Counted from the first letter of the stretch, positions 32,299 to 44,394 are shown. The stretch is 64,000 bases of DNA from Beroe forskalii (GCA_011033025.1 WFMF01000004.1:930001-994000), one strand, 5' to 3'. Program-made: numbers and translations. The notes: generated by a model from the sequence alone, not told the origin.

Positions 32299-34919
32299 AG
32301 GGGTGAAAGTCTGATAGACGGATGAACTGGGATATAAAAGTTACAGCCACAGCAAATCGTAAAGAAAACGCCCAATAATTTGCTGTTTTAACACGAACGC
32401 AGTTATACACAAAAGCGGGCAATTATTATATTTTAAATCATAACGGATGTTAACCGAACTCAAGTCTCAAAAGTGAATAAAAACCTTTAAAATACATATG
32501 TAAGCCAACATTCTTAACCTGCAATTTGCAAAATATGGTGCTTGACTCTTATTAGTAGTACTGAAATTGTGAAATGGGACTTCAAACCCCTGAAATTGAC
32601 ATGAAATGAACGCGAAAATGTAAACCTGGACTGGGACATGATCACACTTATTAAGCTTCAAACAAAAAGTCACAACGACAAATATTTGGGGGCTGTGACA
32701 TACCACTATCTACTCTTTCAACTGTATTATTTGAAAGATTAAAATCTTTCGACGGGACGAGCTTGGAGCTGCTTACACCGATCACTGCATGGATACTTCG
32801 GCTGGTCCGTCATAACTGTTCCGAAGCACGAGCAGATTTCCTGAAAGAGATTTCAGTAGTCATTGGCTTATTTGAGAAGTTCAGAACAAATTTAGCTGCC
32901 ATTGCCTTACCTGAGACAGTTCTTTTACACCCGTCATGAAATCGAAAAACATACATACATGGAATTTCGCGCTGGGCGCGCGCAGTAATACGGTCACTGC
33001 TATTCAAATTACTTTCTTTGATTTAAAGCCAATTAGGAAGACCCTTTTGAAACAAAATTGCCAAATTGTGACAAAAATGCCAAGAAAGTGATGGGAAGTT
33101 ATTGAAAAGTAATGAGATAGCGATTGAGGGTTTTGTTTGTGTGCTATTTGCTTAGCACCTTTAAAACCTGAATTTAAAAACGTAAAAACGATGCAACTAT
33201 TCATTCATATTAAAAACTCAGAAAGTGAACCGGGAAGAAAGTGTTGAGTACCCGTCACGAATCTATTACATAAAGTAAAGTCACACGTGAATAATGTTTG
33301 TCTGTGCCGCCGTATACAATTAAATTTGAGCTTGCCAAGGCGAAAGGGAGAAAAGAGGTGCCGTTGCTATGGAAACTAATTTTTGCGCACGTGCAGATTA
33401 TAATCAGTGCTATGCGAGAGCTTTCCATTACACTACTACTGTTAAATGCTGTGCTGACATAGTTTTTGAAAATTTGACGTTGTTTTACATCAAATTCAAG
33501 ATCTCAAGATGGAGAATGGACATGAATTGAATAACGGAGGATATTTTCGATGAATTGTTTTCTGTGGCAGACTTTGGCAGATAATCAATGCTGAGTCGGT
33601 GATAACAATAGTAACTATAGTTTCGAAATTAGCCGTTTAGTTTACAAAGTGTACAATTCAATCGAGTCGAATATAGGTGTAGCAGATTACGAAGACAGTT
33701 CCTGGCCTGGATTAATGTAAACAAAACAAAATGGTGCAATGTCAGTATCAGTATGAGAATAAACATAGGCTTCTTGCAATCAAAACGGAACGCTGGAACA
33801 AAAATCACATGGTTTAAAATAACTAAATTGTGACCGAAAATGCCGTTCTAAAGTCCACTCTGCTCCTTCATAAAATTGAATAATGATTTCGTTATGAATA
33901 ACTTTAAATCTAATTGAAATTTTGATGCGGCAAAAGTATCCAATCAATTTGAATGGTAGTTTTAAAATTTGCAAACTATTGCTTCATTTGCGTAACTGTG
34001 TGATCTGTGCATGAGGCCCAAAGGCCTGCTAGTACTATATAAACTGAAGAAAATTTAAAGGTATACTAAGCGGTTACATGTCGAAGTGGTGATACTATAC
34101 TAAGCGGTTACATGTCGAAGTGGTGACCGTATACCGCAACTTATACATGGAACTGGATTATACCCCGACCGGAAACAGCTGGGACCTACTATTCTCTGAC
34201 CAAACAACAGTATTTCTTCCCACTCGGGTCTGACGACCCTCGTCGGGATTCAATGCTTAAGTAGATTTTTGAGTGCTCCTTTATAAAATCAAATTTCATT
34301 TAAAGTCATGCGATGCCATCGTCTCTTAGTTTGACGTTATCCGATGACATGTTCTTGTAGGGTTTGATGGTGCTCAGGTCGCAACACTCGGCTACGACCA
34401 GGGTATTGAACATCAGTTTGCAACAATTGATGACGGAATGAAGAACAGTCATGCTCTCCAGAGGGGCGATTGGTTGCTCTGTGAAGTTCATCCTCTTCTT
34501 AGCGTCTCTGCAACCAATCAACCCCTCGCGTAAAAGCCGAAAATATACGTTCTCCGACTTTTCGCTCCGTTCACCAACGTCATACATCAAATAATGAACA
34601 CCAAAAACTTCCTTCTGTCGCTCCCCAATATAATAGTTCTCAAGAGTCCAGTCACACCCGTAACAATGTGCCGCAGACTGCCCACTGATAAGACCTCTCA
34701 ATTTGCCATCAATCATACATCTCTTAATATTAAATGAAACGTTCGCTTGATAGTCAGGGGTGATATCAACCACTGTATTTGGTTGCTCTTTCAGGTACCT
34801 CTCGAAAAGAGCTTTACACAGTTCGTAAGTTTCGTCCTGAAGTACCATACACAAAGGCTTAACAGAGAAATTTGAGTTCGATATGGGATTCTCAAACACT
34901 GTTTTGTGTATTGCTTCAG
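32299..34919. repeat. Right arm of giant palindrome
   Basis: Inverted copy of 27215-29810. It lacks the 674-bp insertion and the 92-bp segment. It instead has about 775 bases (33263-34036) absent from the left arm, and a local tandem duplication of TACTAAGCGGTTACATGTCG at about 34060-34125. The arm match ends at 34919, inside the RAG1-like ORF, which continues rightwards as unique sequence. Confidence 0.93.
33263..34036. mobile_element. Right-arm-specific segment, about 775 bp
   Basis: The left arm reads straight through this site (GTTTATATAGTATTCGTGACG, reverse complement here), so this segment is an insertion or was lost from the left arm. CTAT occurs at both boundaries and may be a target duplication. 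There is no coding potential and no clear terminal repeats. Confidence 0.5.
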
Positions 34920-35190
34920 TCTTGTCGACAATCTTCACTACAGCAAATCCCATGGTAACCATCTTATTCCACTTCTCCTTTATTTCAATCTGATTACCTG
35001 CCCCGTCAAGTCCATCCTTGAGTTGGAACTCAATCACCTTCATAGAAGGTCTGAGGATTCCAACTTCATGGAATTGCTTGACTGTAACCCTAAGATAGTC
35101 CATATAACTTGGTACGAAGACACCCCTAGGGACAGTTTTTCCTTTGATGATTTCATACATGTCTGGTACTACTTTAACTACACGCTTCAT
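34306..35190 (-). CDS. RAG1-like / Transib-type transposase core fragment
   Basis: 294 residues from the first ATG, with an in-frame TGA four codons upstream. Collinear landmarks with the RAG1 catalytic core are the LDGAG motif at 61-65 (RAG1 has CDGMG, the first catalytic Asp), FENPISNSNFSVKPLCMVLQ at 99-118 (RAG1 has FEEx..NSxxxxKPLCLML), and DGKL..LISGQSAAHCYGCD at 161-180 (RAG1 DEKL...ASGxxYxCTLCD, zinc Cys pair). The last is LESMTVLHSVIN at 244-255 (RAG1 has IDALHCDIGN). The second catalytic Asp of RAG1 is not seen here (Thr/Val instead), and the C-terminal part with the third acidic residue is missing. The product is therefore short and probably inactive, or is one exon of a larger gene. 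Most of it lies in the palindrome arm; its first 91 codons are unique. The homology is my own alignment from memory. Confidence 0.55.
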   Translation of the reverse strand: MKRVVKVVPDMYEIIKGKTVPRGVFVPSYMDYLRVTVKQFHEVGILRPSMKVIEFQLKDGLDGAGNQIEIKEKWNKMVTMGFAVVKIVDKTEAIHKTVFENPISNSNFSVKPLCMVLQDETYELCKALFERYLKEQPNTVVDITPDYQANVSFNIKRCMIDGKLRGLISGQSAAHCYGCDWTLENYYIGERQKEVFGVHYLMYDVGERSEKSENVYFRLLREGLIGCRDAKKRMNFTEQPIAPLESMTVLHSVINCCKLMFNTLVVAECCDLSTIKPYKNMSSDNVKLRDDGIA

Positions 35191-35205
35191 TTTTTCCCGT
35201 CATAA

Positions 35206-36520
35206 AATCTTCTTGGAGGGATACTCGACCCCACACTCTCTCTTGAGGAAGCATCGATGCTTTAAGCACTGCTCCTGAGAACTTCTCATCTCTACTTTGT
35301 GAGTCTGTGAATGAATGAATGGATGATAAATGATTGGATGAATCAATGATTTAAATGATTGGATGAATGATTTAAATGATTGGATGAGTTAATGAATAAA
35401 TGATTGAAAGAATGAATTCATGATTTTTTTGGTTTAAGGCAGGACATATAGGGCAAAAGGGGAAGTTGGTCTCACCTCGGGTGAATAGAAACAGTACTTT
35501 TACTTACCAGAGCTTTAAACCCTCCAATCTTGGTGGACTTGGGAGGGGCTCTGTCTTTGATCTTGTCAGTGTACTCTTGGTACTTAGGGTCTATCAAATT
35601 TATAGCCGATGCCAGCACGTCAAGAGCCTGATAACAGTTGCAAGTGCTGCTTTAAAGTTTGTAATAGACGGAAAACTGCTTCTAATTGAGTCTACTCAGA
35701 ACGGACTGAAAATGTCAAAATATCAGTAATGGAATAATAATTGTTGATTGTGGAGATAATCATGGTACTATGTTAGGTTTCAGCTGCTGCAGCAGCATTT
35801 CTTGTTGGTGTACAATGACTTCCTTCTCCTCCCAACGGAACGGTTTCATCTGATGAATAGAACCTGTTAAATAAGACCAAAGAAATTTTGAAGAGAAAGA
35901 AATCTAACACACCAAAAACAGATTAATCAACCGATAAAGTCATTACTTCACTTCTTTTCAACCAAATAGAAATAGATATTTTTTCAACAGTGAGCCATCA
36001 AAGCATTAACTCATTAAAGCAATTGGCGAAAATCTACCAGGAATTATAGATATAAGTAACCTCTTGCTGCTGCAGACTGCACATGTATAGGGGCTGTGTT
36101 CTGTGTAGCACTCCCTGGTTTCGTTTTTAAAAAACGGTTTCAGATACATCTTCATCTGTATCTGCAAATAATGATGAATTTAGGTATTAATTAACACAAC
36201 ATTGAATGAGATTTATATTCATTACTTTCAATACAATGACAGCTTATTATTTTCTGTTACCAATTTTTATGAAAGAGCATCTCAGTTGTGCTGAGGCTAG
36301 CCACTAAAGGGAGTGATCTAAACTCTATCAAAGTATCTTGGACATTTCAATGAATATGTTATGCAAGCATTAGGTAGATGATATCTGTAGTTGTGGTGCC
36401 TGATTCATCAGAATACTCAGGGTCTGATTCCACAAAATCTGAGTCTGTGCTGCTCATGATCTATTAAATCTCAAATCATAGTCAGTGGGTTGCAGGATGA
36501 AGAGTGTACTTATAGGTAAT
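35206..36520. other. Intergenic DNA with ATGAATGATTGG repeat
   Basis: 35305-35430 is a GATTGGATGAATGATTTAAAT microsatellite. The rest has no supported gene. The short open frame at 35466-35729 has no domain. Confidence 0.5.
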
Positions 36521-36529
36521 ATGTATACT

Positions 36530-37065
36530 TATAAGATCAAGGAGGCTCTCTCAGGATCATAGAGTCTTCCCAAGGATCAAAGACAATCTCCCAGGATTAA
36601 GGTGACTCTCCCAACATCAGGGACACTATCTCAGCATCAAGAAGACTCTCTCAGGATCATAGACTTCATCCTTTGGGATCAGAGAGACTCTCTCAGGATC
36701 AGGGAGACTCTCTCAGGATCATAGAGTCTTCCCTAGGATCAGGGAGACTCTCTCAGGATCATAGAGTCTTCCCTAGGATCAGGGAGACTCTCTCAGGGTC
36801 AGGGAGACTTTCTGAGGATCAGGATCAGAGTCTTCCCTAGGATCAAGGACTTCCCAGGATCAGGAGACTCTCTCAGGATCAAGGAGACTATCTCAGGATC
36901 AAGAAGACTCTCTCAGGATCAGGGACAGGATCAAAGGATCAGAGAGACTCTCCCAGGATCAAGGAGACTATCAAGAGAGACTCTCAGGATCAAAGACTCT
37001 CCCAGGATCAAAGAGAATCTCCCAGGATTCCCAGGATTAAGTGACTCTCCCAACACTCAACTAAT
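36530..37065. repeat. Minisatellite, AGGATCAGGGAGACTCTCTC type
   Basis: A unit of about 20 bases (TCTCAGGATCAGGGAGACTC) is repeated some 25 times, with CATAGAGTCTTCCC variants. It is the reverse complement of the array at 44660-45150. Confidence 0.9.
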
Positions 37066-37273
37066 TGTGAGCCCAAGGTACAAAATAGATCATGGAAATA
37101 TAAAAACCTTAATAAAAAGCATGTTAATTAAGAACTAGAAAGCTTTCCAATAAATTCAAATTATGCATGTGCCTAGTATCACATTCACACTAATTCAAAG
37201 AAAATTATCTATGCTAAAAAAACTTATACCATATAATTATGTTCATAAAATTATTAAATCATTCAGATAAACA

Positions 37274-38010
37274 TTAATCAGCCAAATCTATACATAAAAA
37301 CTGATCATCAAAAGCTGATTGGGAACATATCTGTTGAACGAGAGAATTGAAGTTGTATTTGAGTTCTTTATCATCACTGAATATCAGTTTTAAATGAAAG
37401 TTTATGCCCCATAATTGTAGTTCTTTTAGCTGCAACCGCAACTCTGTGACCCTTTCATCATAGGCACACTCAAGACAAATTGGTATATGCATCGATTTGT
37501 TGTATTTCAGTACTGAGAAGCTGAAATCCTGAAATCTCAGACAGTGTCCATGAACAAAATCCCATGTATTAGTAGAGAAAAATCTTGAACAATTTCTTGA
37601 AATAATCGGAAACTTGGAATAGTTCAAGGTAGATACAATCTCTCTAGCTCTATCCGTTAGTTCTGTGTAAGGTTCCAGTGAATATGGATCTTTCTTAACT
37701 ATGTGATTAATATCACGTTTGATGTGCATGTCCCAAAGATGGCATCTATAATTGAATATTTCATCAGTGCTATAGTGCAAAGCAGAAACTGGGATGTCTA
37801 TAAGTGACATAGAATGAACTGACTTTGAGATTGTGGAGGATCCTGTAGAATTGCATTCACTTTGTCTCTTAACCATCATCCATTGTAAAAGTTTCTTCAC
37901 GTCTGTAACTTGATAGTAATACTGACTTTTAGGATATGATTCTATTTGAAGCAGAAGAGCAGTTACAGAGTCCTTTTGTGCGAGGGCCTTTAGAATGAAC
38001 TTGTTAGTTA
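37274..38010 (-). CDS. Unrecognised ORF, possible terminal exon
   Basis: From the first ATG (37900) the frame gives 208 residues. It is open back to 38014, where a TAA lies just behind a possible AATCAG acceptor, so this could be the last exon of a spliced gene, adding SVTALLLQIESYPKSQYYY and neighbouring residues. The protein is not low-complexity: it has aromatic and Cys residues spread evenly (SRFFSTNTWDFVHGHCLRFQ, PICLECAYDERV), an amphipathic helix (ERVTELRLQLKELQLWG) and a short acidic end (CIDLAD). I do not recognise a family. Context is only repeats. Evidence for coding is its length in an AT-rich, stop-rich region, so confidence is moderate. Confidence 0.5.
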
Positions 38011-38510
38011 CTGATTAGCCTGTGACTGAATGTGGGGCTGGACAGGCAGATGCCTGCAACCTCCCTTTTATTTCAACGTTCAAATTCAGGTTTTAATTGC
38101 TTTAAATTAAGATATTCCACACGATTATAGCAATCATTGATCTTTCACCTCTACTGAACTCTTTCTTTTTTCTACCCCTTCCCTCTAAACTGTGTTGCTC
38201 AGGAATCCGGAGTCCTGGGTGGCCCAGCCTTGCAGTTGTAAGCTGTGAGGGGTACGTGGGCCGAAACCCCTCCGTTTCCCTTTTGTCACCTGCTGATGGT
38301 ACACCTACATCGCAGATGGCAGGGAGACCCACAACTGTAGGGTAACCATGATGATTCACAGTTTAGTCTCTTCCGCCTCTCATGTCAATCCTTGAATTAT
38401 AAAATCGATATGCAGTATTTTGTTATGTTTGTAGTATACCCATACACCTCTATAGATAAGACATTGGATTCCTGGACAATGACTTCGAGAGGAGGTATAC
38501 CAGTTATTAC

Positions 38511-39335
38511 CCGTTGATACTAAAAGGTGGAACCACCCGAAACCACCCGAAACCACCCGAATCCACCCAACCCACCCGAAACCACCCCCGAAACCACCCA
38601 ATAAAGCTCGAAACCACCCGAAACCACCCGAAACCACCTGAAACCAGGCGAAACCACCCAACCCACCCGAAACCAGCCAACCCACCCGAAACCAGCCAAC
38701 CCACCCGAAACCACCCGAAACCACCCAAAACATTGTTTTTACTAAAATATTTTGTGAAAAATACGAACCCAGCCCGAACAGCCCGAACCCGGCCCGAAAC
38801 GAGCCACAATTTTTCTAAAAGGTGGAACGACCCGGAAACCACCCGAAACCACCCGAAACCACCTGAAACCACCCAATCTACCGAAACCACCCAACCCACC
38901 CGAAACCACCCAACCCACCCGAAACCACCCAATCTACCGAAACCACCCAACCCAACGAAACCACCCAACCACCGAAACCACCCAAACCCACCCAAAACCA
39001 CCCAATCTGCCGAAACCACCCAACTCACCCGAAACCACCCAACCCACCGAAACTACCCAACCCACCGAAACCACCCAACCCACCCGAAACCACCCAACCC
39101 ACCCGAAACCACCCGAAACCACCCAACTGACCCGAAAACACCCAACCCACCTGAATCCGAAACCACCCAACCCATCCGACCCACCTGAACCCGAAACCAT
39201 CCAACCACCCAATACCCAACCCACTTGAAGCTATCCAAAACCGCTCTGAAGACATGTTTGGGCGTGTCAGTTGGTGGTTTTCGGGTTGGGTGGTTTCGGG
39301 GGTTGGGTGGGTTCAGTGGGTTGGGTTGGGTGGTT
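38511..39335. repeat. ACCACCCGAA minisatellite with inverted end
   Basis: From 38511 (TTGATACTAAAAGGTGG) units of ACCACCCGAA and CCAACCCACCCGAAA run to 39205, broken at 38733-38815. From about 39270 the complement (GGTTGGGTGGTTTCGG) appears, so the end is inverted. The same 18-base leader precedes the array at 51772. Long open frames on both strands are by-products. Confidence 0.92.
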
Positions 39336-39427
39336 TCGGATCAGGGTAGCTGCATGACCCCTGAAACTGGTTGGAGCGAGGGAAATTTTGACCCCCAAGA
39401 TAGTGGTTGATACTTTAGTTTAGATAA

Positions 39428-39936
39428 GGGAGCCGCCACACATTACGTCACCCTTTTTCCCCATTTTTAACCCTCCCTCCGTCTGTCAGCATATGTCATC
39501 ATTGGCTGACCCCTCCCCCATGCCTACGTCAGCTGTGGCCAAACCCCTCCTTTTCAAAAACAAATTTTGGTTATTTCGAATCGGGAAACAACAGACATGA
39601 AATATCAGTCTTAAATGTGTGGTGTGATTCATATTGTTAAATTGTTTTAAAACAAGCAAAATTTGCTTCTTATTGCTATAGACGAACCTCATTTAATCAT
39701 AAAATATGGCCTGTCACGTGTCCAGTTAGTTGGAAATATAGTAATATTACAGAAATGAAATAGGTACTCGAAAAACTTTGAAATCAAAATTTACTACCCT
39801 AAGTTTCAAAAATTTAAAATTTTTGCTGACGTCAACAAACCCCAAACCCCTCCCTCCCCTGCCCCTACCTGTAAGCATTTAAAAACCCTCCCCCCGTATA
39901 GAGATGACGTAATATGTGACAGCCTCTAAGATTATT
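39428..39936. mobile_element. Probable MITE with imperfect inverted ends
   Basis: The left end, GCCACACATTACGTCACCC, and the reverse complement of the right end, GTCACATATTACGTCATCTC, match over about 18 bases. Both are followed inward by (G/A)ACCCTCCCTCC or its equivalent. Length is about 510, with no ORF. The exact edges and target duplication are not clear. Confidence 0.55.
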
Positions 39937-41149
39937 TTCACGAGGGAGCCCAACTGGTCGTTTTTGATAGGTATATATCTTGAGGCCTGAAAAGGATGGC
40001 AAATTGGGCCATAAACAGGGCAAAAGAGAAGTTTCGGAGAGCAAAATTTAAAAAGAGGCGTGAGATGGTACGCAATAAATATGAATGTAGTTCATGATAG
40101 CTATCTTTAGACTATCGGATGGGTTGTCGGGGTTGAATGGGTGGACTCCATAATTCAGTGGTTTCGGGTGGGTTAGATGGTTTCAGAGCTTTCAGAATCC
40201 AAAAGTTTACTCAAATGTGACCACGGAATGGTTCTGTATAATCAGGGCAGAAAAAGAAACATAATTAATAGAAGTATAAGAAAATTGGAACATGTAATAA
40301 TAATGATTTTGATTGATTGAAAACCCCGGAGGGGCACCACTAAGGGCTTTGAAACTTTATTACAATATACGTAAATCCATAATTGCAGAATATCAAAAAA
40401 CAAAGTGTATAAAAACTTAAAAGGTGTCGCAAACGTCATTAAATTTAAAACAATACACCTAAACATACATCATGTTATAAAGCATTTTTCAAATTTCGGA
40501 AAGATCACACAAAATAAACCGTAGAAATCAAATCAGTTCAAATATATTTGGTTGAGCTACAAGTATCATATTATTATTATAAATATGATCATGGTGCGTG
40601 CGTGCGTGATTACTCGAATATAATCATAGTGGCCGTTTGCCGCGTTTGTAATTTTGTAATCATTGTCTGTATCGTAGTGGCAGTCAAAAGATGTTTGTGC
40701 GTGTGCTCTGCTGTGAATTAGCGATAAAGTCAGTAAATGGTCAGTGACACATGTGTGGTGGTGCTACTTATTCTTACTGCGTTACCTATTCATTTAGTCC
40801 GGCTTGATAAAACTGTGTTTTGGTTGCGTTTCCTACTACTTGTTCTGATGCCTGGTGTTGTGAAGAATGAATTCAGGCCATGAGTCAGATTCACCTTTAT
40901 TTTGCTCATAAAGCGCTGTAAGTTTGAGACTGTTTTTGTAGATATTTAGGAAAGCAGACTGCTTGGAGATGTCGCGTCAATATTAAATTGGCTCATTGCC
41001 AACAAGGGCCTTTAAAAGAAGAATGATTTTTGTAGTGTGGAGAACCGTGTTGCTAAGCCATATGTTGTTATTGTCTTCAGTTGTATGAAAAGTGGGGGCG
41101 TTATCGGGTGTGAGTAATTTTACAGACGAGGGAAGAGATAGAGAGAAAT
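39937..41149. other. Intergenic DNA
   Basis: No gene seen. It is mostly AT-rich, with a GTGCGTGCGTGCGTG run at about 40594. Confidence 0.4.
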
Positions 41150-43800
41150 TTTTTATCCTGCATTAGTAAAAGGCGTTATCGCAATAATTCCATGGACAGT
41201 AATAATTTTGTATTCAAAAAGCTCTCCTTTGTGTGTGCAGGAAGTTTTCCCATCTTTATAAAAATAATTTACATAGCCAGGCATGATTGCGCGCATTGCT
41301 TTCTTTTGGCAACGGAATAATAGTTCGATTGTGACTTGCAATGAAAAAGTTCCATATGAGGGAGCAGTAGTTGAGATGACTGCACAAAACTATGGGTAAA
41401 TTTGGATGCGTACGTTCAGAGAAGCCTTTTTAATTTTATACATAATACCTACGTATCTAGACATTTTGCTCTTTATTGTGGAAATATGCTTTGGACCAGT
41501 TTAGTTTATCGTCGAGTATAACTCCGAGGAAACACGCGCTTTTTTCAAATACAGGTGCCGCCTATTTTAAGTTCGCGAGTATTTTCGACATCTTTTTTTG
41601 ATGAAAATATCACGTATTTAGTTTTCTTAAGGTTCAATAGCAGACCATTAGAGTTAACCCATTTCTGAATTCAGATGAGATTGTCGAACTTTGCGAGCCT
41701 CGTCTATAGTTTTTTGGCCCTGATAAATATGTTTGCATCGTCGGCATAAATAAAATGAGCCAAATTTCGCTACGTTTTTTAATTCATTTATTTTATTATG
41801 AACAGCAGAGGACCCAAAATCGTCCCAAGGCCCCCTATTTATAGTTTGGGTTTATGATTTGGAATCTTCTTTTTCTCTTTGTTGGGGATATGATTTAAAA
41901 ACCCTTTCAAAAAATGCCTCTTAAAAAGTGTTCTAACTTTTTAAAGAAGGGAGGTTCCCAATTTTAAAAACCTTTCTGAAGTCTGGAAAGGGGGATAGGG
42001 GCCCCCTTTTTGAGAGGGGTCCTAAAAAAATAATAATTTTTGACATTTAGTAGAGCATGCTCGCAAGATCGTCCCGGACGAAATCCATCTGCCCAATTTT
42101 TGGTTCATCGTTGTTATCTTTTAAATTATTCTAAAACCTCTTATGCATTACTTTTTTTTATATCTTTGAAACAAAAAAAGTAAAAGATATTGGAAGGTAA
42201 AATTTTTCACCCGGACTTGCTTTCCCTTTTTTTGTAAAAGGGGGTAACCAACTTTGGGTTTTAAAGCCAGGAAATACCTCAGTGGATTTATTGACTAATC
42301 CCGGCAATTTTAGTGAAAAACAAAATTTAAATTTGGGTATTTTTAGTGGAAAATTTTTGGGATCCAACTGGCTTTTTTTTTTTAAAACTTTTTATAATCT
42401 TTTTCCTCACTGGAGTTTTCAAAGGGAATTTAAATTTGTTTTTTTGCCGGCTGGGTATGGCTGGGGAAAAGGTAGTATTTAGGGTTCCGAATTTTTTTAC
42501 CACTGTTTGCTTTTGTCTTAAAATTAGGACTTGGGGAAATAATGTTAAATCTTTCGGCCACGTCCCAATATTATTTAATAGCTTACCATCCGCCTTTCTC
42601 AGGCTTCCCCCGTTCCTTTTAAATTTTTCGACCTAATGGGGGGATCAATTACTGTTTTTAAATTTTGCCATACTGTTTAAAAGTACTTCTTCGTTCTGCT
42701 CTTTCGCTATGTTAACGTGCTTTTTCCCCGAAAATTTTTAATTTTTTTGCTTTCTTTTAGGGTGTGGGAAATTTGGGGGAAATGGAAAGGGAAAAAATCT
42801 TTTTAAATTTCCAGGGGTCCCCCAGCCATTAAAAATCCATGGTTTTGGAAATTTTGCCTTCATTTTTTTATAATTTTTAAAGGGAAAATGCGTTATTTGT
42901 GTAAAAATTTTTAAAACTCTTGAATTGGGGGGGTTTATCGGATTTTTTCAAATTTATTTAACCTCCCCCGTTAATAACGTCTCTTTTTTATCATCATTGA
43001 AAATTTTACTGCAATTTTCCTTTACAAAGGGGTGCGGAGGGTGATTTTCTGTGGAAGGGAAATTTTTTCAGAAAATTTTTAAATTGGGTTGGGGGAAACG
43101 ATAAAACTTTTTAAATTTTGCTCTGCTAAATTGTGAGTCCAAGTTAAATTTTTATACCGTCTATCCCCGGGGTCGCCAGGGATAATGACCCCAGTTTACA
43201 GAATTAATTTAGGCAAGAAATGGGTTCCCACCTTTTGTTTGTTGGTCCGAAAATCTGATGTTTTTATCATGTTTCCCAAAGTCCATAATTAGGAAATCGC
43301 CTGCCATGACAATGTTTTTCGAATGCCTGTTAATTTTACAGTGCAGAGTCAGAAATTCGATGAGAGGTTGAATGCGTCCGCTTTGCGCGAGGGTGACCGA
43401 TATATTCGCGATAACTTTTGTTTTTATTAAAGCCTTTGCGGGTTATGCAGCTTGACGAACTGAAATTCCGTTTACGTTATCTGGATCGGGGTTTGGATCA
43501 AAAATTTCGATTTGGCTTTCTAGTTCAACGACTCGTTTGTTGATGTAAATTGCCAGGCCACCCCCTTTACAGCTGTTTGGATTTTGCAAAATGGGCTCGT
43601 GAAAGTTTTCCAGTAGATATCGCTCATACCGTTGGGGAGTTTCTCGGATTTGAATTTTTATGCTACCATTTGGGGTTTCTCGAATCGTAGGTTAGTTTCA
43701 TTGAACGCGGTTACGTCGTACTTATTGTAGAGATCTATATCATCTCTAAGTTTCGAAATATTCTTCGCAGAGATCGTACGTTATGTGAGAAAATGTTTGA
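41150..43800 (-). pseudogene. Heavily eroded LINE ORF2
   Basis: Read right to left, 43760-43240 carries endonuclease pieces: DVTAFNETNLR, KGGGLAIYINKRVVE, and VMAGDF with a damaged GDFN box. 41860-41540 carries RT pieces with GTILGPLLFIIN and FIYADDANIFI, and 41341-41153 resembles the C-terminal QLLFRCQKKAMRAI-type end. Every block is in a different frame. The middle (42000-43160) is so rich in expanded runs of T, A, G and C that no protein can be followed. Confidence 0.7.
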
Positions 43801-43959
43801 GCTGGGCAGGGGTGTGCTGCATTTCACGTGCTTTTGTTGCTTATATTTGCAGTTAATAAAGTTCCGAAACTTCGTTCCACATTGAATTATTGATGCTCTT
43901 CATTAGATATGGCGTCTCCTATCATATTTTAATTTCTAGGACAGCGACAAAAACGTCAA

Positions 43960-44230
43960 TTTCGGTTGAAGTGTGCACGAAAAATGTCAGAAAGTGTCTG
44001 GCTTGTCAAAAACGTGACAAAAGCGTCAAAAGTGTCAAAACGCGACAAAAAGCGTCCAAAAATGCGACAAAAAGTGTCAAAAAAAGTGTCAAAAACGCGA
44101 CAAAAGCGTCCAAAAATGCGACAAATCGTGTCAAAAATGCTAAAAACGCGCCAAAAGCGATAAAAGCGCCAAAAACGCCAAAAAGTGTCAAAAAACACCT
44201 AAAGAGGGTCAAAAAATGTGACTTAAGCTG
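43960..44230. repeat. GTGTCAAAAA / GCGTCAAAAA microsatellite
   Basis: Ten-base words (GCGACAAAAA, GTGTCAAAAA, GCGTCCAAAA) repeat with small slips. Open frames on both strands follow from the repeat. Confidence 0.85.
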
Positions 44231-44394
44231 CGAAAAGTGCTGAGAAATGTTGTCTTAGAGTGTAGAAAAGCGTTTTTGTGTAAGTCAGTGTACGTTATTT
44301 TACACATCGGGTTTTAGATGCAACAGAAAATGGTTCGGAGAAGAATTCGGGAGAGGAATTCGGGGAGAAAAAAATTTGGTACCAGACTTGATGT

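Noticed and set aside
29688-32422. Pro/Ser/Phe-rich and Gly/Arg/Glu/Lys-rich ORFs of 190-460 codons on both strands
   Set aside because: Translation of pure pyrimidine or purine arrays, which contain no stop codons in most frames.
27215-34919. Palindrome as a hairpin-adapter or assembly chimera
   Set aside because: The arms differ by point changes, a stop codon and separate insertions with a target duplication, which a read artefact would not produce.
38102-38359. 85-codon ORF with LTTARLGHPGLRIPEQHSL
   Set aside because: Looks protein-like, but I recognise no family; it is short and lies next to an array, so there is too little to call a gene.
38507-39255. Trp/Gly/Phe-rich and Asn/Pro/His-rich ORFs
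   Set aside because: Frames of the ACCACCCGAA array on both strands.
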